Assembly: GCF_048771995.1 (NCBI RefSeq)
Contig: NC_133024.1
Location: 28,660,001-28,724,000, forward strand
Source of the DNA: Taeniopygia guttata
Lineage: Eukaryota; Chordata; Aves; Passeriformes; Estrildidae
Direction: 5' to 3'
DNA: 64,000 nt
A program made the translations under genes and the position numbers. The notes beneath the pieces were generated by a model that was not told where the DNA came from, did not search any database, and was given only the letters and a program-made list of their open reading frames with translations. This document shows positions 1 to 12,600 of the stretch, piece by piece; position 1 is the first letter of the stretch, and each line of letters starts with the position of its first letter.

Positions 1-3000
1 CTTGTTGAGATATGGATATCCATTAGGAGTAATAGCCACATGGATAAGGTTAGTGTGTACAACTTACAACTGGTATGAGGTCAGGCAAGCACTGAATATT
101 TACAAAAGCAATATTAGTGCTGCCCCAAAATTCACAAGCTCTCCTGTTTCATTCTCACCAGCACTCACTTCACTGTCAACAAGCACTATCTTCTGCAGGA
201 AGACTGTGTCCCATAGGCAGGGCAAAACTTGAAATTAATCACCTTAAAGAAGAATTTCTAAGTGACTGTGTCTAGGAAATCAGAGAAAAACTTTTAGTTG
301 CCCTTATAGGTTATCATCAAAAAAGGTATTAATTGCTCCCAACCTATAGAGATGCTTTTGGAAGGCCATCATCATTATGGCTTATTTAAAAAATGATGCA
401 TAGCACATACTATATAGTGTACAAAATATAAAAAAACTGCCTAAAATATAAGGTACATCATGTATAGGAAGCCTAAAAACTGAATACAGTAGAGCCCAGC
501 AAACATCAAAGCTGTAATACAGCACCAGATCTTCAGTCACTATCATATGTACTGGAGGAGAACACTCATCAGACCCACTGCAGAAAACTAATGAGATCCT
601 TTACTTGAAAGTGTACTCCCCTAGCTCTTGTTTTTCAAGAGGCACAAGAATGGCACATTAGAAATTGCTGCAGTATAAAAATGAACTCTCTACTTCCATC
701 TAATCAAACTCTATTGCCTGTCGTGCATGATGCTGTTGTGGAATTTCCATGGGAAATAATGATAGAATAATAGCCCAAAACAGGATGATTCTACCCTGAA
801 AGGCTTTTTCCAAGAACTGTCCCTCTCAGCTTCCAAACTGGCCCCGGCCTCACTCACCTCATCAATTAAAGCATGAAGGACCCAAGGCCAACCAAGTGAC
901 TCCAGATGCCACTTGAAGAAGAAACCTTTACTATCCTGACTAGGAAGACATCCTACAAAGCCCCTGAGCCCTCACTCACGCTTCCCACAGTGTAACACAC
1001 CTCAGGCAGTGCATGACAGTGCTGCAACGATGCAGCTGATCCTGAGCAATCACTGTGTGCAGCTGGCACCTATGCACTTAGCTCACCTGTAGCTAAGAAC
1101 CTCATACTCAACTATTTCCCACTTCTCATCAAACAGCATCTCTGCCTCTAGTCTCTGTACCCAGCTATTGTCTAACAAGGAAACAACTGAGAACTGAAAT
1201 TCATCATTTCAGTGCATGACAAAATATGTGCAATCTGTAGAGATATTGGATTTATGGCACAGTATTTCCTGTGTCCTGAACACTAATCTTACCATGCTAC
1301 TGAGCTTATAAATCAACCTGTTTCTCCTTGGAAGTGAAAGTGTTTTGTCACCTCTCTGGAAATTATTAACAATCCTTGCTATTTCACAAGGTACCAATAA
1401 TCTCTGTCACAGCCTCTGGCCTCACTGACACTACCTTAGTTAATTCAAAACACTACTCTCAATCTATATTTGCTCTGAGATTTCAATTTTCTTCTCTTTC
1501 ACCCTCAGAAGAACTTGTAGACCCAACAGCTCCTCCACTTTTTCCAGCTGGCACAGCTGACCGAACGAAAAGTAAAACTCCGGCTTTACTCATAGTCTTT
1601 TCTATGTTTTCAGATCCGCAGATATAAACATAAACACAGAATACAGAGAACACCTTGAAAAAAATCTTCCTTTCTGCACTGCTGCTGCCCAGCAACTGCT
1701 GGCAAATCTCCCCTATCACTCTTCCTGCAATCTCCTGCCACAGCTCTTCTTTATATATGTTCTTTATTGCCTCACTGTCTTGCTTTCTATTTCCCAGGCC
1801 TTGCTCTGCACTTCCACCAGGACTCACAATGGACTACTGCTGTTGCTTCAGAGGTTACCAGCAGACTCAGAAGATTAGCACAGAGCTGGAGGAAGACATA
1901 AAAATAAGAGGAAGGTGTCATAACCATCTTGCACTAGCCACAAACACAGATGTCCCGTACCCATGGCTTGACTCCTCAGGTGCACCTAAGCCTCTTGAAA
2001 AGGCTCACAAATGTTTCTAGACTTCTCCATGGCATGAAAGAAGAAAGTTTCATGACCTGCTCATACACCTTTTTTTTTCCCTTTTGCATATTAGAGGGTC
2101 TAGTGGGAATCCAAAGTGTGTTTCAAGAAGGACATGTTTGTGATAGATGAAAATACAGCTACAGTCCAAATTAAGGTATTAAACAACAATAAAGAAAATA
2201 ACAGAATCTGGAAGAACTGTCAACCAAAATGGATCTCTTGTCCAGTCAGGCTTCTATTTCTCTCCCTCCTGTTCTCAGTTTTCTCTCAGGTCTGCCTTTC
2301 TGTGCATTTATTTCTTTCCCCTGAATGCTTTTCAGGATGCAGAAATACAATTCCTATCCTTCCCATCTGAATGCCTTGAAAGTGAAAGCTCTGAGAGGCT
2401 GGTGGGGAGAGGGGTAAGCATGACTGAAGACTCACACTTCTCCCATGGTCTGATCCCAGGAGATTTATAACTTGAAATAATTCAAGTGCTATTTATCAGC
2501 AGTGACAATCTGAATGTTCCCTATGCCCTGCCCACACAATTATCAGACATCATACAAACTTCTGAAGCTTCTGCTCATGCTAGAACTTTCTTTGATTTGT
2601 TCTGTAGCAGGTTCATCCTGAAAAATCTAAACCACTTCATGACCTCACTGTACACAAGCCTTAGTCTGCCCACCAGCAGACTCCAGCCTCCTCTGGAGTG
2701 AAACACCACATCTATTTTTTCAACTCTGCATACACAGATATTATAGCAGATGGTGATGCAGAGTCCTCTGCCACCCCAGACTGACAGGAGCAAAATTTGC
2801 TGAGGCAGAGTTATTATTACATAGAACTCTGCATGCAGATTAGTGAAACAGTCATTTAAGAACAAAGAAAAAATAATGTTCTATGCTTAAGAAAGCCCAG
2901 TCCAACAGGCCCACAAGTCTGTAAAGAAGATAATATAAAAGATAGTCTACAGGACAAAAGAAACTATAAAGATGAAGAAAGGAGAAGAGGAGAAAGGTGA

Positions 3001-6000
3001 CGAAAGGATGACTACTTAGAACTAACACAACCTCTGAGAGAGAAACACAGAGGCAATAAGAGACAAAGCACCGAAGGGCAACAGGGAATGAGAATCTGGA
3101 CAGGAAGATACAGAAAGCATATTTTGCTTCAAGCAATACCTTTAGATGGAGCAAAAAAGAGTGAAAAAGCAGGGAAAATATTTCAGTAGATGTCAGATAT
3201 GGCAATGGCTTCTAGATGAGAACAAAGCTCTTGACTAGGACATTTTATTAGACAAGATAACCATGGAGGCTTCAAAGAGCTACAGGAGGCAATTAGAGCT
3301 TTGGGAGAGAAAGAATGCTGTGAAAAGGGCTAGGATGAGGGAGGGAGACTGGAAGAAAAGACAGCTTTCATAGTAAAAGAAAGAAATAGATCATGGACTG
3401 AGGCTTGAACACTAGCAAAAGATAGAAATTTAAGCTGTGCAGAGGCACGTAGTAAGCCAGGCTGGATATGGAGAGACAATGACAGAGAACTCTCAGAGGA
3501 GAATTGAAAGAAGGGTTGAGTTCACAGCAAAAACTAAAAAGAAAAAGACCAGAAAGTTTAAGGGCTTTCATAATGGAGAAATAACAAGATAATATGATGA
3601 TATTCAAGTGGACATGTACTGACTAATACTAGACTGATTAGAGCAGAATTGACAGAAACAGGGCAGATTTTGAGAATCATCAGCTTTTGATAACTCAAGA
3701 AGAAAGAGGCAGAAAGGGGGAAAAAATCCTCACAGCTAGCATCAGATAAATACTTACAGGAACAAAAGGACATGAAGGAGCCATTGAAGTAGATGTTTGA
3801 ATAGAGGAATTTGGAAGGAAACTTGAACAGATCAGGATAGGGCAGGATGGCAGTGCAGTATGACATGATATAACAATATGATATGCTATGACTTGGCAAA
3901 AATCAAATGAGCTTTAAAGGGTCAGGGTTATGTCCCAGTTCCAGAAACAACCTGACTGTGACAGTCTGCAGAGAGCACCATGTCCATGTTGATGATGCCA
4001 TCTAAAGTAAATTACTTGTTACCTTGAGGTTGTCTCATCCTACATAACAATGTGGTCACAGGTTGGAACTGAGAGTGAAAATAACCAGCAGAGAGACTTA
4101 AACCCAGCAATAAGAGCCAGACAGAAAATCAGATGAAAGAGAAGACAGCAAATTTTGGTTTTATAAATCGATCCAAACTCATTCAGAGCTTTAAAATGAA
4201 TCTGACTGTCCTGGTGAGCACTCAGGTAAATACCATCAGGTTTCATAACTCAAAACAGAACAGCATTTAGTAGAATAAAAATAAGATTATTTGATTATTT
4301 TAAATAGAGAAAACTTCAAGCATGAAAATCAGAAAGCACAGAAATAAATATATAGTCTACACACAACTCTCCCTCACCCACTATGACCTTGGTTGCAATT
4401 AAGTTGATGACCTTCTGAGCTGCTAAAATTTTGTGCTTACACTCTATTGCCTAGGAGATTGTTTCCATATCTCCACAGCTTAGATGCCTCCTCCCTTACA
4501 GCTGCCCCCTTCTAAAATTGCAGCCCTCAATTCCCTTGGTGATTCTCTACCCTACAGCACCCCATAGCTTCTATTAAATAAATTCTTCTTTTCATCTGCC
4601 AAAATGCTTTCCAAATGAAGAGGTGTATTACTGGTGGGGTAGAACAGTGACTGTCTTGTCTTAGGATAAACCAAGAACAAATCAAATAGGCACAGTGTGC
4701 ATACAAGTACTGAAAGAAGGAAAAAAGTAACTATGAAAAATTAATATTAGACTGCTGAGAAAGAGAAAACTTTTTCTAGCTTCATTGTACATACAAAAAC
4801 AGCTAAAGTTGTGAGAACTAGCAAGCACTCAACTGATTGAAATAGATTCGGTGGATTTCTTATTTTCTAGGAGAATAATTTTGCATTGCAAGCATTCTCT
4901 GATGTAGTCAGCTTGAAGCCATTTTTAGCAGAAAGGACCAAGGAACATCTAGGAAATACAGGCTTATCTCTAATGATCAAAACTTATTAAGGATACCTCT
5001 AAGCTAGTGAATTTGTTATTATTCCTGCACAGAGATTTTGTGGCTTGTGCCTTTCTTCCCCTTTTCCCTGTGGATTGCTTGTTGCACAGGTAAAATGAAT
5101 AATTGCCCATTAGATCTGTCAGTCATGCCATGACACACAGCCTGACCAGCACCACAAGGGTGGACAGAAAGTGCAGTGATGTGAAGAGCTGTTCAGAGCT
5201 GGCCAGCCACAGGCTCCTTTGAATTGGATTTGGCTAATTTCAAGTGGAGAATGATAATTCTTATGTAAAATGTGGCCAACAATGAAGATGTGTGGCCAAA
5301 GTCTAAAGGTTTAGGAAGAGGAACTGGCTTGTGAAGGGAAGATTTTTGGGAGAGTTTCAAGGACATGTTTGTGGTATGAATGCGCTGTGGTTGGTCAAGA
5401 AGAAGGAACCATGAGTATGGACAGGGTACCTGCAGGAGGTCAGAGCTAGGATTAGAGGTACATTAGAAAATAATTTCATTTTCCTGATATATGTTCCACT
5501 TCCAAACACCTGAAAAGTAATTTTGCAGAAGCTCTATGATCTATAGATGTGCATGTGACTGATCACATTGCCTAGTTTAGGGCACTTGAGGAACAGACTT
5601 GTTGAAAAGGACAGTCCTATTTTTTTAATGTACTGGAACTCATGATCAAGAAGCTTGATGCAAGGAAAAAATTAATTTTCAGCCAGCTCAGCTCTCCATT
5701 TCTGCTGATGCATGGCCATGTGAATGTCAGTAAAGAAGGGAACAGGAACACACCTAGAAATGAGAAGAGGGATTGTCTTTTCTGATTGCAGTAGAGCCCT
5801 AATCCACCATAAAAATTTTCTCAATAACACTTGGCTCTTGCTTACATTTCAGACTCTTGACATGGTTAGAGAAAATGGTATGAACTGCTTGCATGAACCA
5901 TGGCTGCTAAGAACAAGTTGTTGGCAATGCTGGCTTGTCCTGTCCCATCTCAGACAACTGAGATACAGGATGCCAATAGAAGGGTTGTAGCACAGATGTG

Positions 6001-9000
6001 TTATCACGACCATTGAAGATTTTTTAATATACCTATTTACTAGAACAGTTGTAAATCCTGCAAAGTTTTGACTAAGCTTCCTGTTTTCCTTCTCCTTCTC
6101 CCATCTAAATGCAGATACCCATACAAAAACATCTAACCCTCCAGCACAGCAGGGGTCTTGCCTGTTTTCCATGAAACAATCCCTGGTGGTAATATGAGAT
6201 AAAGACTAAAGTAAACAGAGGAAAGATAGTATTTCTCTTGGCAGCCTGAATACTAAATCCAACCCAAATGAGGGCAAAGAAATTCCCCTGCAGCAATAAC
6301 CTTTGCTGTTATCACTGGCTGCTGATACAGGGATGATAGTGAGAGTCAGCATGACATTCACTGGACTCCCTCCCTCTTCTATCTTCTAGCCCCTTGCTTT
6401 GACTTGTAGGAAGGTGCTGGGGGAAGAGAAGAAGAACTGCATCAAGCACTTGCATCCAGGTTGAATTAATTACTGGGTCACTCTTTGGCATAAAGGCTAC
6501 AAAAAGTCTTTTCTCTGTCAAGCTTTTTAAACCAGAACTGCTGCACACCTATTAGCAAGAGCCAATGTAGGCTGTCACAAGGGGAAAAACGGGGGAAGAA
6601 GTACACCAGGGCCATGAGGGGATACAATCTCCAGAGGCCAAAGAGACAGGTAGCTTAGTATATTAAGCCCAGGACAAGATAAATCAGCAGAAGAAATTGC
6701 AGGACATTACCCATAAATGGCATTGTGTCCCAGGGCTGGCATCTAATGTCCATGACATCTAAAAATATTAAACCTGGAACAAGAGTCCAGGAAGGGGCTA
6801 TAGGTTGACAGTGGAAACTATTAACCAAGGTCAGGAATGGTGGAGAGATAATGGGCCAATGAAGGAGAAGGGGATAAATGATGGAAACTATTCTTACTTT
6901 CATTTACGTTGGGAGCTGAAATTAGTTCTACAAGCTGCTAAACTCAGACTGTTCAGGAGAAATTAGAGATTTTTTGATATTGTGTTTGTTCAAGACCATT
7001 GCTCATAGTCCTGCTCTTGCATTATTACGTGTTCAGAATCAGCAACAATGCCTAAGAGTACTTGTGGTATCTTGTTCAAGTGCTGCCCTTGGTCTGGGGT
7101 GTATATCAACTTTTTCCTGTCTATATCAGAGCCAGATTCTATTCCACATTATGTCTGTAGTATATTTTGAAAGGAATGAGATAGTAACAACAACAACAAC
7201 AACAACAAAATAGTAGAGATGGACTTCGTGAAATGTTTCAAATCCCACTTGCTCTGCTGGGTTTTCTTGCATCAGGAAGAGAGTTGTTGGTCTCTGGCAG
7301 ATGCACTGGCTGGGCTGGGGACATTTACTTAGGAGGAGAAGGATAGAAATGTCCCAGACCACTGGTTTTTGGACACCATGAGGACCATGAGCTCACACAA
7401 GTTTGCAGGCTCCTCAGACCCATCATGCTGACAGACAAGCTATGCCACTTGCTGAAGACTCATTGCTCTGGGAAGAAGATGCAGCTGCCCCATGCCATGG
7501 CAGCTTTCAACCTGATCTTCATCAAAGAGGAAAGGGATGCAGAGGGTATTGCTGTGGTGCTTCCCTGTCCCACAGGAATCACAGTTCTGGCTACAGAACT
7601 TGCTGGTAGAAAGAACAGCTGGTCCCAGTGGCTCCATCAACTGGTTCCTTACCCTCATTCCCTCTCCCTCCAAATAAAACTACTCCAAATGCCATCATTA
7701 AATCCCATGGGATGGAGGTGAGGTCTCTGTAGGGACAAGGTAATCTCCTTGCTCTGGGCAGGAGGGTTCTTTCCATTGTCTTCCTGCAGGAGATCTTCAC
7801 CAATCTAACTGTGCTTTGTGGTAGGACCACTTGAACAGACATGTCTGTCTATACAATTTCATATTGAGTTTTGCCACACTGATCATTACAGTCCTGTCCT
7901 GTCTTGACCTATAGTCGTGTGTGCTGGGAAACATGATCATTGCCCTGAATCAGCTGCTGAGCATTCAGGTCTGCTTAGGAGCGCATTAACGTCTTTAATA
8001 CCTGTGTTCTGATACCTGGTCTGAAAACTCATTTTTATCAAGATGCCTTCCTCTGCAGTCCACAGTCCATCCACAGGAGGGTTTGGACGCAGCTTTGAAT
8101 TTTCCTTACAGAGCTGCATTGGAAATAAGGGGCAGATATCACTGAGAAAGCAGAAGGCCAGCACTCTCTACAGGATTCCTAGTACACCCTCCAACCTGAT
8201 AATAAGGATATCACCTGCATCCTGGCACTCATGTGAAGGATCTGAAGCAAAGTAAAGCACCGAGGCCTTTTTGTGTGGACCTGTTCTCTTTACATACCAA
8301 TCTGGTGTCCTTCAGTAACTTTAATGTCTTCCAGAAATGTTTCACTTGTTTAAACATTTCTCTTAACAGATTAAAAAGCTTTTGGTTTTATGTGGCTTTC
8401 CATTTGATCCATTCTAGTTAATGTTTTTACCCTTGTTGTTTCCATGGAGGTATTGACTCTAAGCACATTGTGGTCACCATGAAGTAAGTAGTGGTTTCAG
8501 CTAAGAAGCTGAATCGTGCTATATCAGGTTCAGCTGAAATACTGGTATGGAATTAGTTGTGTCAGTCCTCCATATTCAGTAGCAAAAAATAATCAGCTGA
8601 TGATTGTTCATTCTCTTTAGAGGAGATCCATTTACTACAGAACCAAACACACTGATCTGGAAAAGTGGAAAGAAGAAAAGAGAAGCCTACACATATAAAA
8701 AAGAGTCGGGTTGGAAGCTGAAATCACTAGAAGTTCTGAGAGTTAAAAAACTTTGTGGAAAGATTTGGAAACGGTATCTTAGCATAATCTGTTAATCCAC
8801 TATATTATTATTACACTATTTATTTGCTACATGGCATTCAAGTGGTTTCTCCCAGTGATGGAACAGTAAAAGAGAATAAAGATAATATGGCAGCTCAGGG
8901 CTAGAACTAATAGGGAGTAAGGAGTCCCATGGGGAAGGACTACTCCTTGTGGGTATTCTGACTCTTTCTGAGGCTTGCATTGAGGGGCTACTAGTGGAGC

Positions 9001-10310
9001 AAGATACCGTACCTGAGTTCTGCACAGAAAAGGTTGCCTGTCACACTGTGCACCTGCCTAATCAAAAGCCAGTGAGGCATCAGGCCCTGACTTTCTTAGT
9101 CTCCCTTGTTCCACATTTCCAGACAAAGTGTCAAGTCTAGACTTTTATCTTTTGGTATGAGGCAGTTATAAGGAAAAAAAAAAGATATTTTCTAAGGTTA
9201 TGGCATAAGAGTAGTTGGTATTGCTTTTGAAATACATCTGGGTTAAAGAAGAGAGAGCACACAGAGATTCAAGATTTTTCTGTGTTGGCCTGAACCGTTA
9301 CAGCTGTCTCAAAACTGAGTGGCATAAAGAAAGGATGGCCATATTCCCTTCCTTGCACCAGCTCTGATATGTCTCTCTGAGCATTGTGAAAGGTAAACTG
9401 ATGGAAAACACTCATGTCTCCATGCAGTTAACTGCTCAGAGTCATGCTCTAAGCGAGTTCACCGCAGGTCAGGGAAGCAGCATTTAGGAGCAAAGCTGTT
9501 CGTGTGGCCATCAATAATAGATCATGTCAGCCAAAATGTACATGCTCACATGCAGCACTAAAACACATGTGTAGGCAAGAGAACTTTGCTTATCCCTGGC
9601 TTCATCTTCCCAAGAGTAAGATTTCCATGTACCTCTGGAATAAAGTTCCTACAGCATGCTGATTGTTTCTTCTGCCACTACCCTGTTACACAGCTGTCAT
9701 GTGTTTAATCCTGTTTTTGCCTTTCCCATTCCTGGAAAGCTTAGGTGAACCTGCAGCTCTTTTGCCCTTTGATCCTGGAGCATTATGGACTTCAAACTAA
9801 TGGAAATGAGGTCTCCAATGTGCCCTATTTCTCTATGAAATTGGAACTAAAAGCAGCCTGCCCTCAGTACCATGTGCCCTTTGGTTGATAACAAACTCTA
9901 TGCCAAGAAGAATTAATATCAAATACCTCTCTGGTTTGGATAAGGGCTCACAGGGTGCTAGTAAGCTATTCAGAGGAATAAAAACAGAATGACTGAAGAA
10001 TTGTACAGGGCTTTAACAGGATGATTGAGCAATAAAATTACAGATGAAAAGTCACAATAAATCTGAAGTGATTAAGGAGGAGCAGACATTCTAGCTTTGC
10101 ACACACAAGAACTGTTCAACTATTGTAAGCTCTCGATTTGTAAGAATAAGATCTTGGGGTTACACTGAATGATCATAATGACCTCTTTAGCATTTGTTTA
10201 GAACTATGGTTAAGAAGTAGAATAATAACACCTAATTAAATACAATGTGCAAGTACATTTGAGCAATGTTTGCTTTCTGTTTCCCCGAGTTTCAAAAAGA
10301 ATACAGTAGA
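1..10310. other. No gene recognised; AT-rich intergenic DNA
   Basis: Short open frames on both strands have no domains, and no clear CR1 or other repeat is seen apart from a (CAA)n at 7.19 kb. The interval 2.85-3.90 kb is strongly purine-biased on the plus strand. CLCN1, expected downstream of CASP2 by human synteny, was not recognised, although exons shorter than 50 codons could be missed by eye. Confidence 0.6.
7188..7210 (+). repeat. Short (CAA)n microsatellite
   Basis: Seven consecutive ACA/CAA triplets in a region without other features. Confidence 0.9.
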
Positions 10311-10314
10311 ACTG

Positions 10315-10560
10315 GGACAGTTTCAGAGGATGGTCAAATTATACAACAGCTGCTGTGTGAGGAACAGTTAAATGAACTAGAACCTCCCAGGCTGGAAAGG
10401 ACAATCAGGTCTGGAAAATATTGAGCAGTATGAAGAAAATTAACTGAGAAGGTTAATTTGGCTGTATCTCAGGAAGTCTTGTTCTATCAAAGTCAAACTC
10501 CTTGGAATTTAAAGGCAGGCAAACAGTTTCAATTTGCTTTTCTGTAATAGAAGTAAATGA
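10315..10560 (+). mobile_element. Possible old CR1 3' fragment
   Basis: The text GAGGAACAGTTAAATGAACT and the following CCCAGGCTGGAAA resemble the CR1 segment that normally reads gaggaacgactgagagagct...cagcctggag. Divergence is high and the ends are unclear. Confidence 0.4.
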
Positions 10561-10708
10561 CAGGTTTGTGTGAGTCATTTAACAAGGGTAGATGAGAGCT
10601 GATTACAGACAAAGAATAAAAAATATATTCTGTGTCATATTTAGAAGACAATAATCTTGTAGACCAGTACGTAATTTGCACTGCTGTTCCTCTGAGTACT
10701 TAAGTTAA

Positions 10709-12600
10709 TTACAGAATTACAGAATATTTGAGCTTTGGATGGGACACCTGCTGTCTTGTCCAATACCATACTCAAACTGTGCCAGCAGGAGAAAGTTGTC
10801 TTGGGCTGTGTCCAGACAGCTTTTGGATGTCTCCAAGGATGCAACAATCATTCCAGGCAAACCTGTGGCAGTGCTCAGTCATGCAAAAGCCTCTTTCTTT
10901 ATGTTCAGGTAGAAATTCCTGTGTTTCAATTTATGCCCATTCCATCTTGTCCTGTGACTGGGCTCTGCTGAGAAGATAATGCTCCACCATCTTCAGTCTT
11001 CCATCAGATAATAAGACTTCCCCTGAGCCTTTACTGAACAATTCCAGCTCTTTCAGCCTTTCCTCAGATGTGAGATGCTCTTGTCCTTTCATCATCATTG
11101 TGTCCTTTTGCAGAACCCTCTCCAATAACTCCATAGGTTTTATGAACTGTGGTGCTCAGACCTGGACACAGGACTCCAGGTTTAGCCTCACCACAGATAA
11201 GTGGAAGGATGTGCTGCTGATCACAACCTTTGTGGCCCTGCAGCTCAGCCAGTTTTCAATCCACTCCAAGGTCCACTTGTCCAGCCTGTACTTAATCAAC
11301 TTACTATGAGGACATGGTTGGAGACAAAAGCATTGCTAAAATAAAGATAAACAAAATCCACAGCTCTTCCTTCATCCACCAGGCTGTCTCATCTGATCTG
11401 AACTGTATGTCGGTTAAATGTGATTTTCCCTTCACAATTCCATGCTGGCCACTCCCAATCATCTTTCTGTCTTTCATGTGTTTGGAAATAATTCCCAAGA
11501 TGAGTTGCTCCATCACCTTTACAGGGATTGAGCTGAAGTTGGTCAATCTGCAGTTCGCTGGACTTCTTTCTACTTTTGAAGATAGGAGTGACATTTGCTT
11601 TATTCCTGTCCTCAGTTACCACATTGAATCCCTATGACCTTTGAAAGATTAAATAGAGAATGGCCTTGCAATGAGATTGACCAATTCCCTCATGGTGGTG
11701 CGTGCATCTCATCAGGTTCCATGGATTTTTGCATGCCCAGTTTGTATAAATGTGCTCTGACCTCATCCTCCTCCAGTGAGGGTCCTTGCTTTTCATCATC
11801 TTTAGAATCAATTTGCCTTGATTCTTTAAAAGAGGCTTGATTCTTTAGAACCATGTTTTCCATTGCCTTAATTTTGCTGCTGTACACATGTAGAAGCCCT
11901 TTCTTATTGCCCTTCATATCCCTCACCATATTAAACTCCAGATGAGCTTTGGTTTTCTTAACCTCATCCTTTAACACATGTCTGGTGTCCCCAGACTCCT
12001 CCCAGGTCACCCGTCTGAGTTCTGTCAGGACCTCCTTCCTAATTCATGCACGCCTCCAACTGCCTTTGCTTGATTTCCTGCTCATAAGGATGGATCATTC
12101 CTGAGCTTGGAGGAGATGATTCCTGTACAACAACCAGCTCTCTCATATCCCTCTTGCCTTCAGGGGCATTTCCCTTGGGATTCTTCCAAGAAGATCCCTG
12201 AAGAGTCAAAGGCTTCTCTCCTGAACTCAAGGATTGAGACCTTATTTTGAGCCCTCCTCAGATCCAGAAGCTGTCCTGAATGTTCACATCCTTAAACCAT
12301 TCTTCCTCCATTGTAAGTATCAGGTCCAGCAGAGCACCTCCTCTTGCTGTCTGTTTGATTATCTTTTATGAACTTGTTGGTAATGCACTCCAGAAGCCTC
12401 CAGGACTGCTTGTGCCCTGCTCTTACTGCTGCAGCAGGTTTGCTTCCAGGGACTATGACCTCTTCCAATGGTCTGAAGAAAGCATCATCTAATTCTGAAA
12501 TCTGTTTCCAGGACTGTGGTCAGTCCTGGGCTGACCACATACTCAAAAATGGATGGTTATTTTTCTGTAGCTGTTAAAAGCAGTGTGTTCCTCCTCACAG
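10709..12600 (-). mobile_element. Long degenerate CR1 LINE with reverse-transcriptase remnants
   Basis: The plus strand reads as the reverse complement of an avian CR1. The minus strand keeps recognisable RT text: KVMEQLILGIISKHMKDRKM, IGSGQHGIVKGKSHLTD (11.3-11.6 kb) and, further upstream in the element, GMQKSMEPDEMHA (11.69-12.0 kb). Near 12.33 kb a trace of GALLDLILTN marks the endonuclease end. The frames are broken into several pieces, and sequence between the RT and the 3' tail (near 11.2 kb) is missing relative to the consensus. It is an old, 5'-truncated copy on the minus strand. The exact outer edge is uncertain. Confidence 0.88.
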
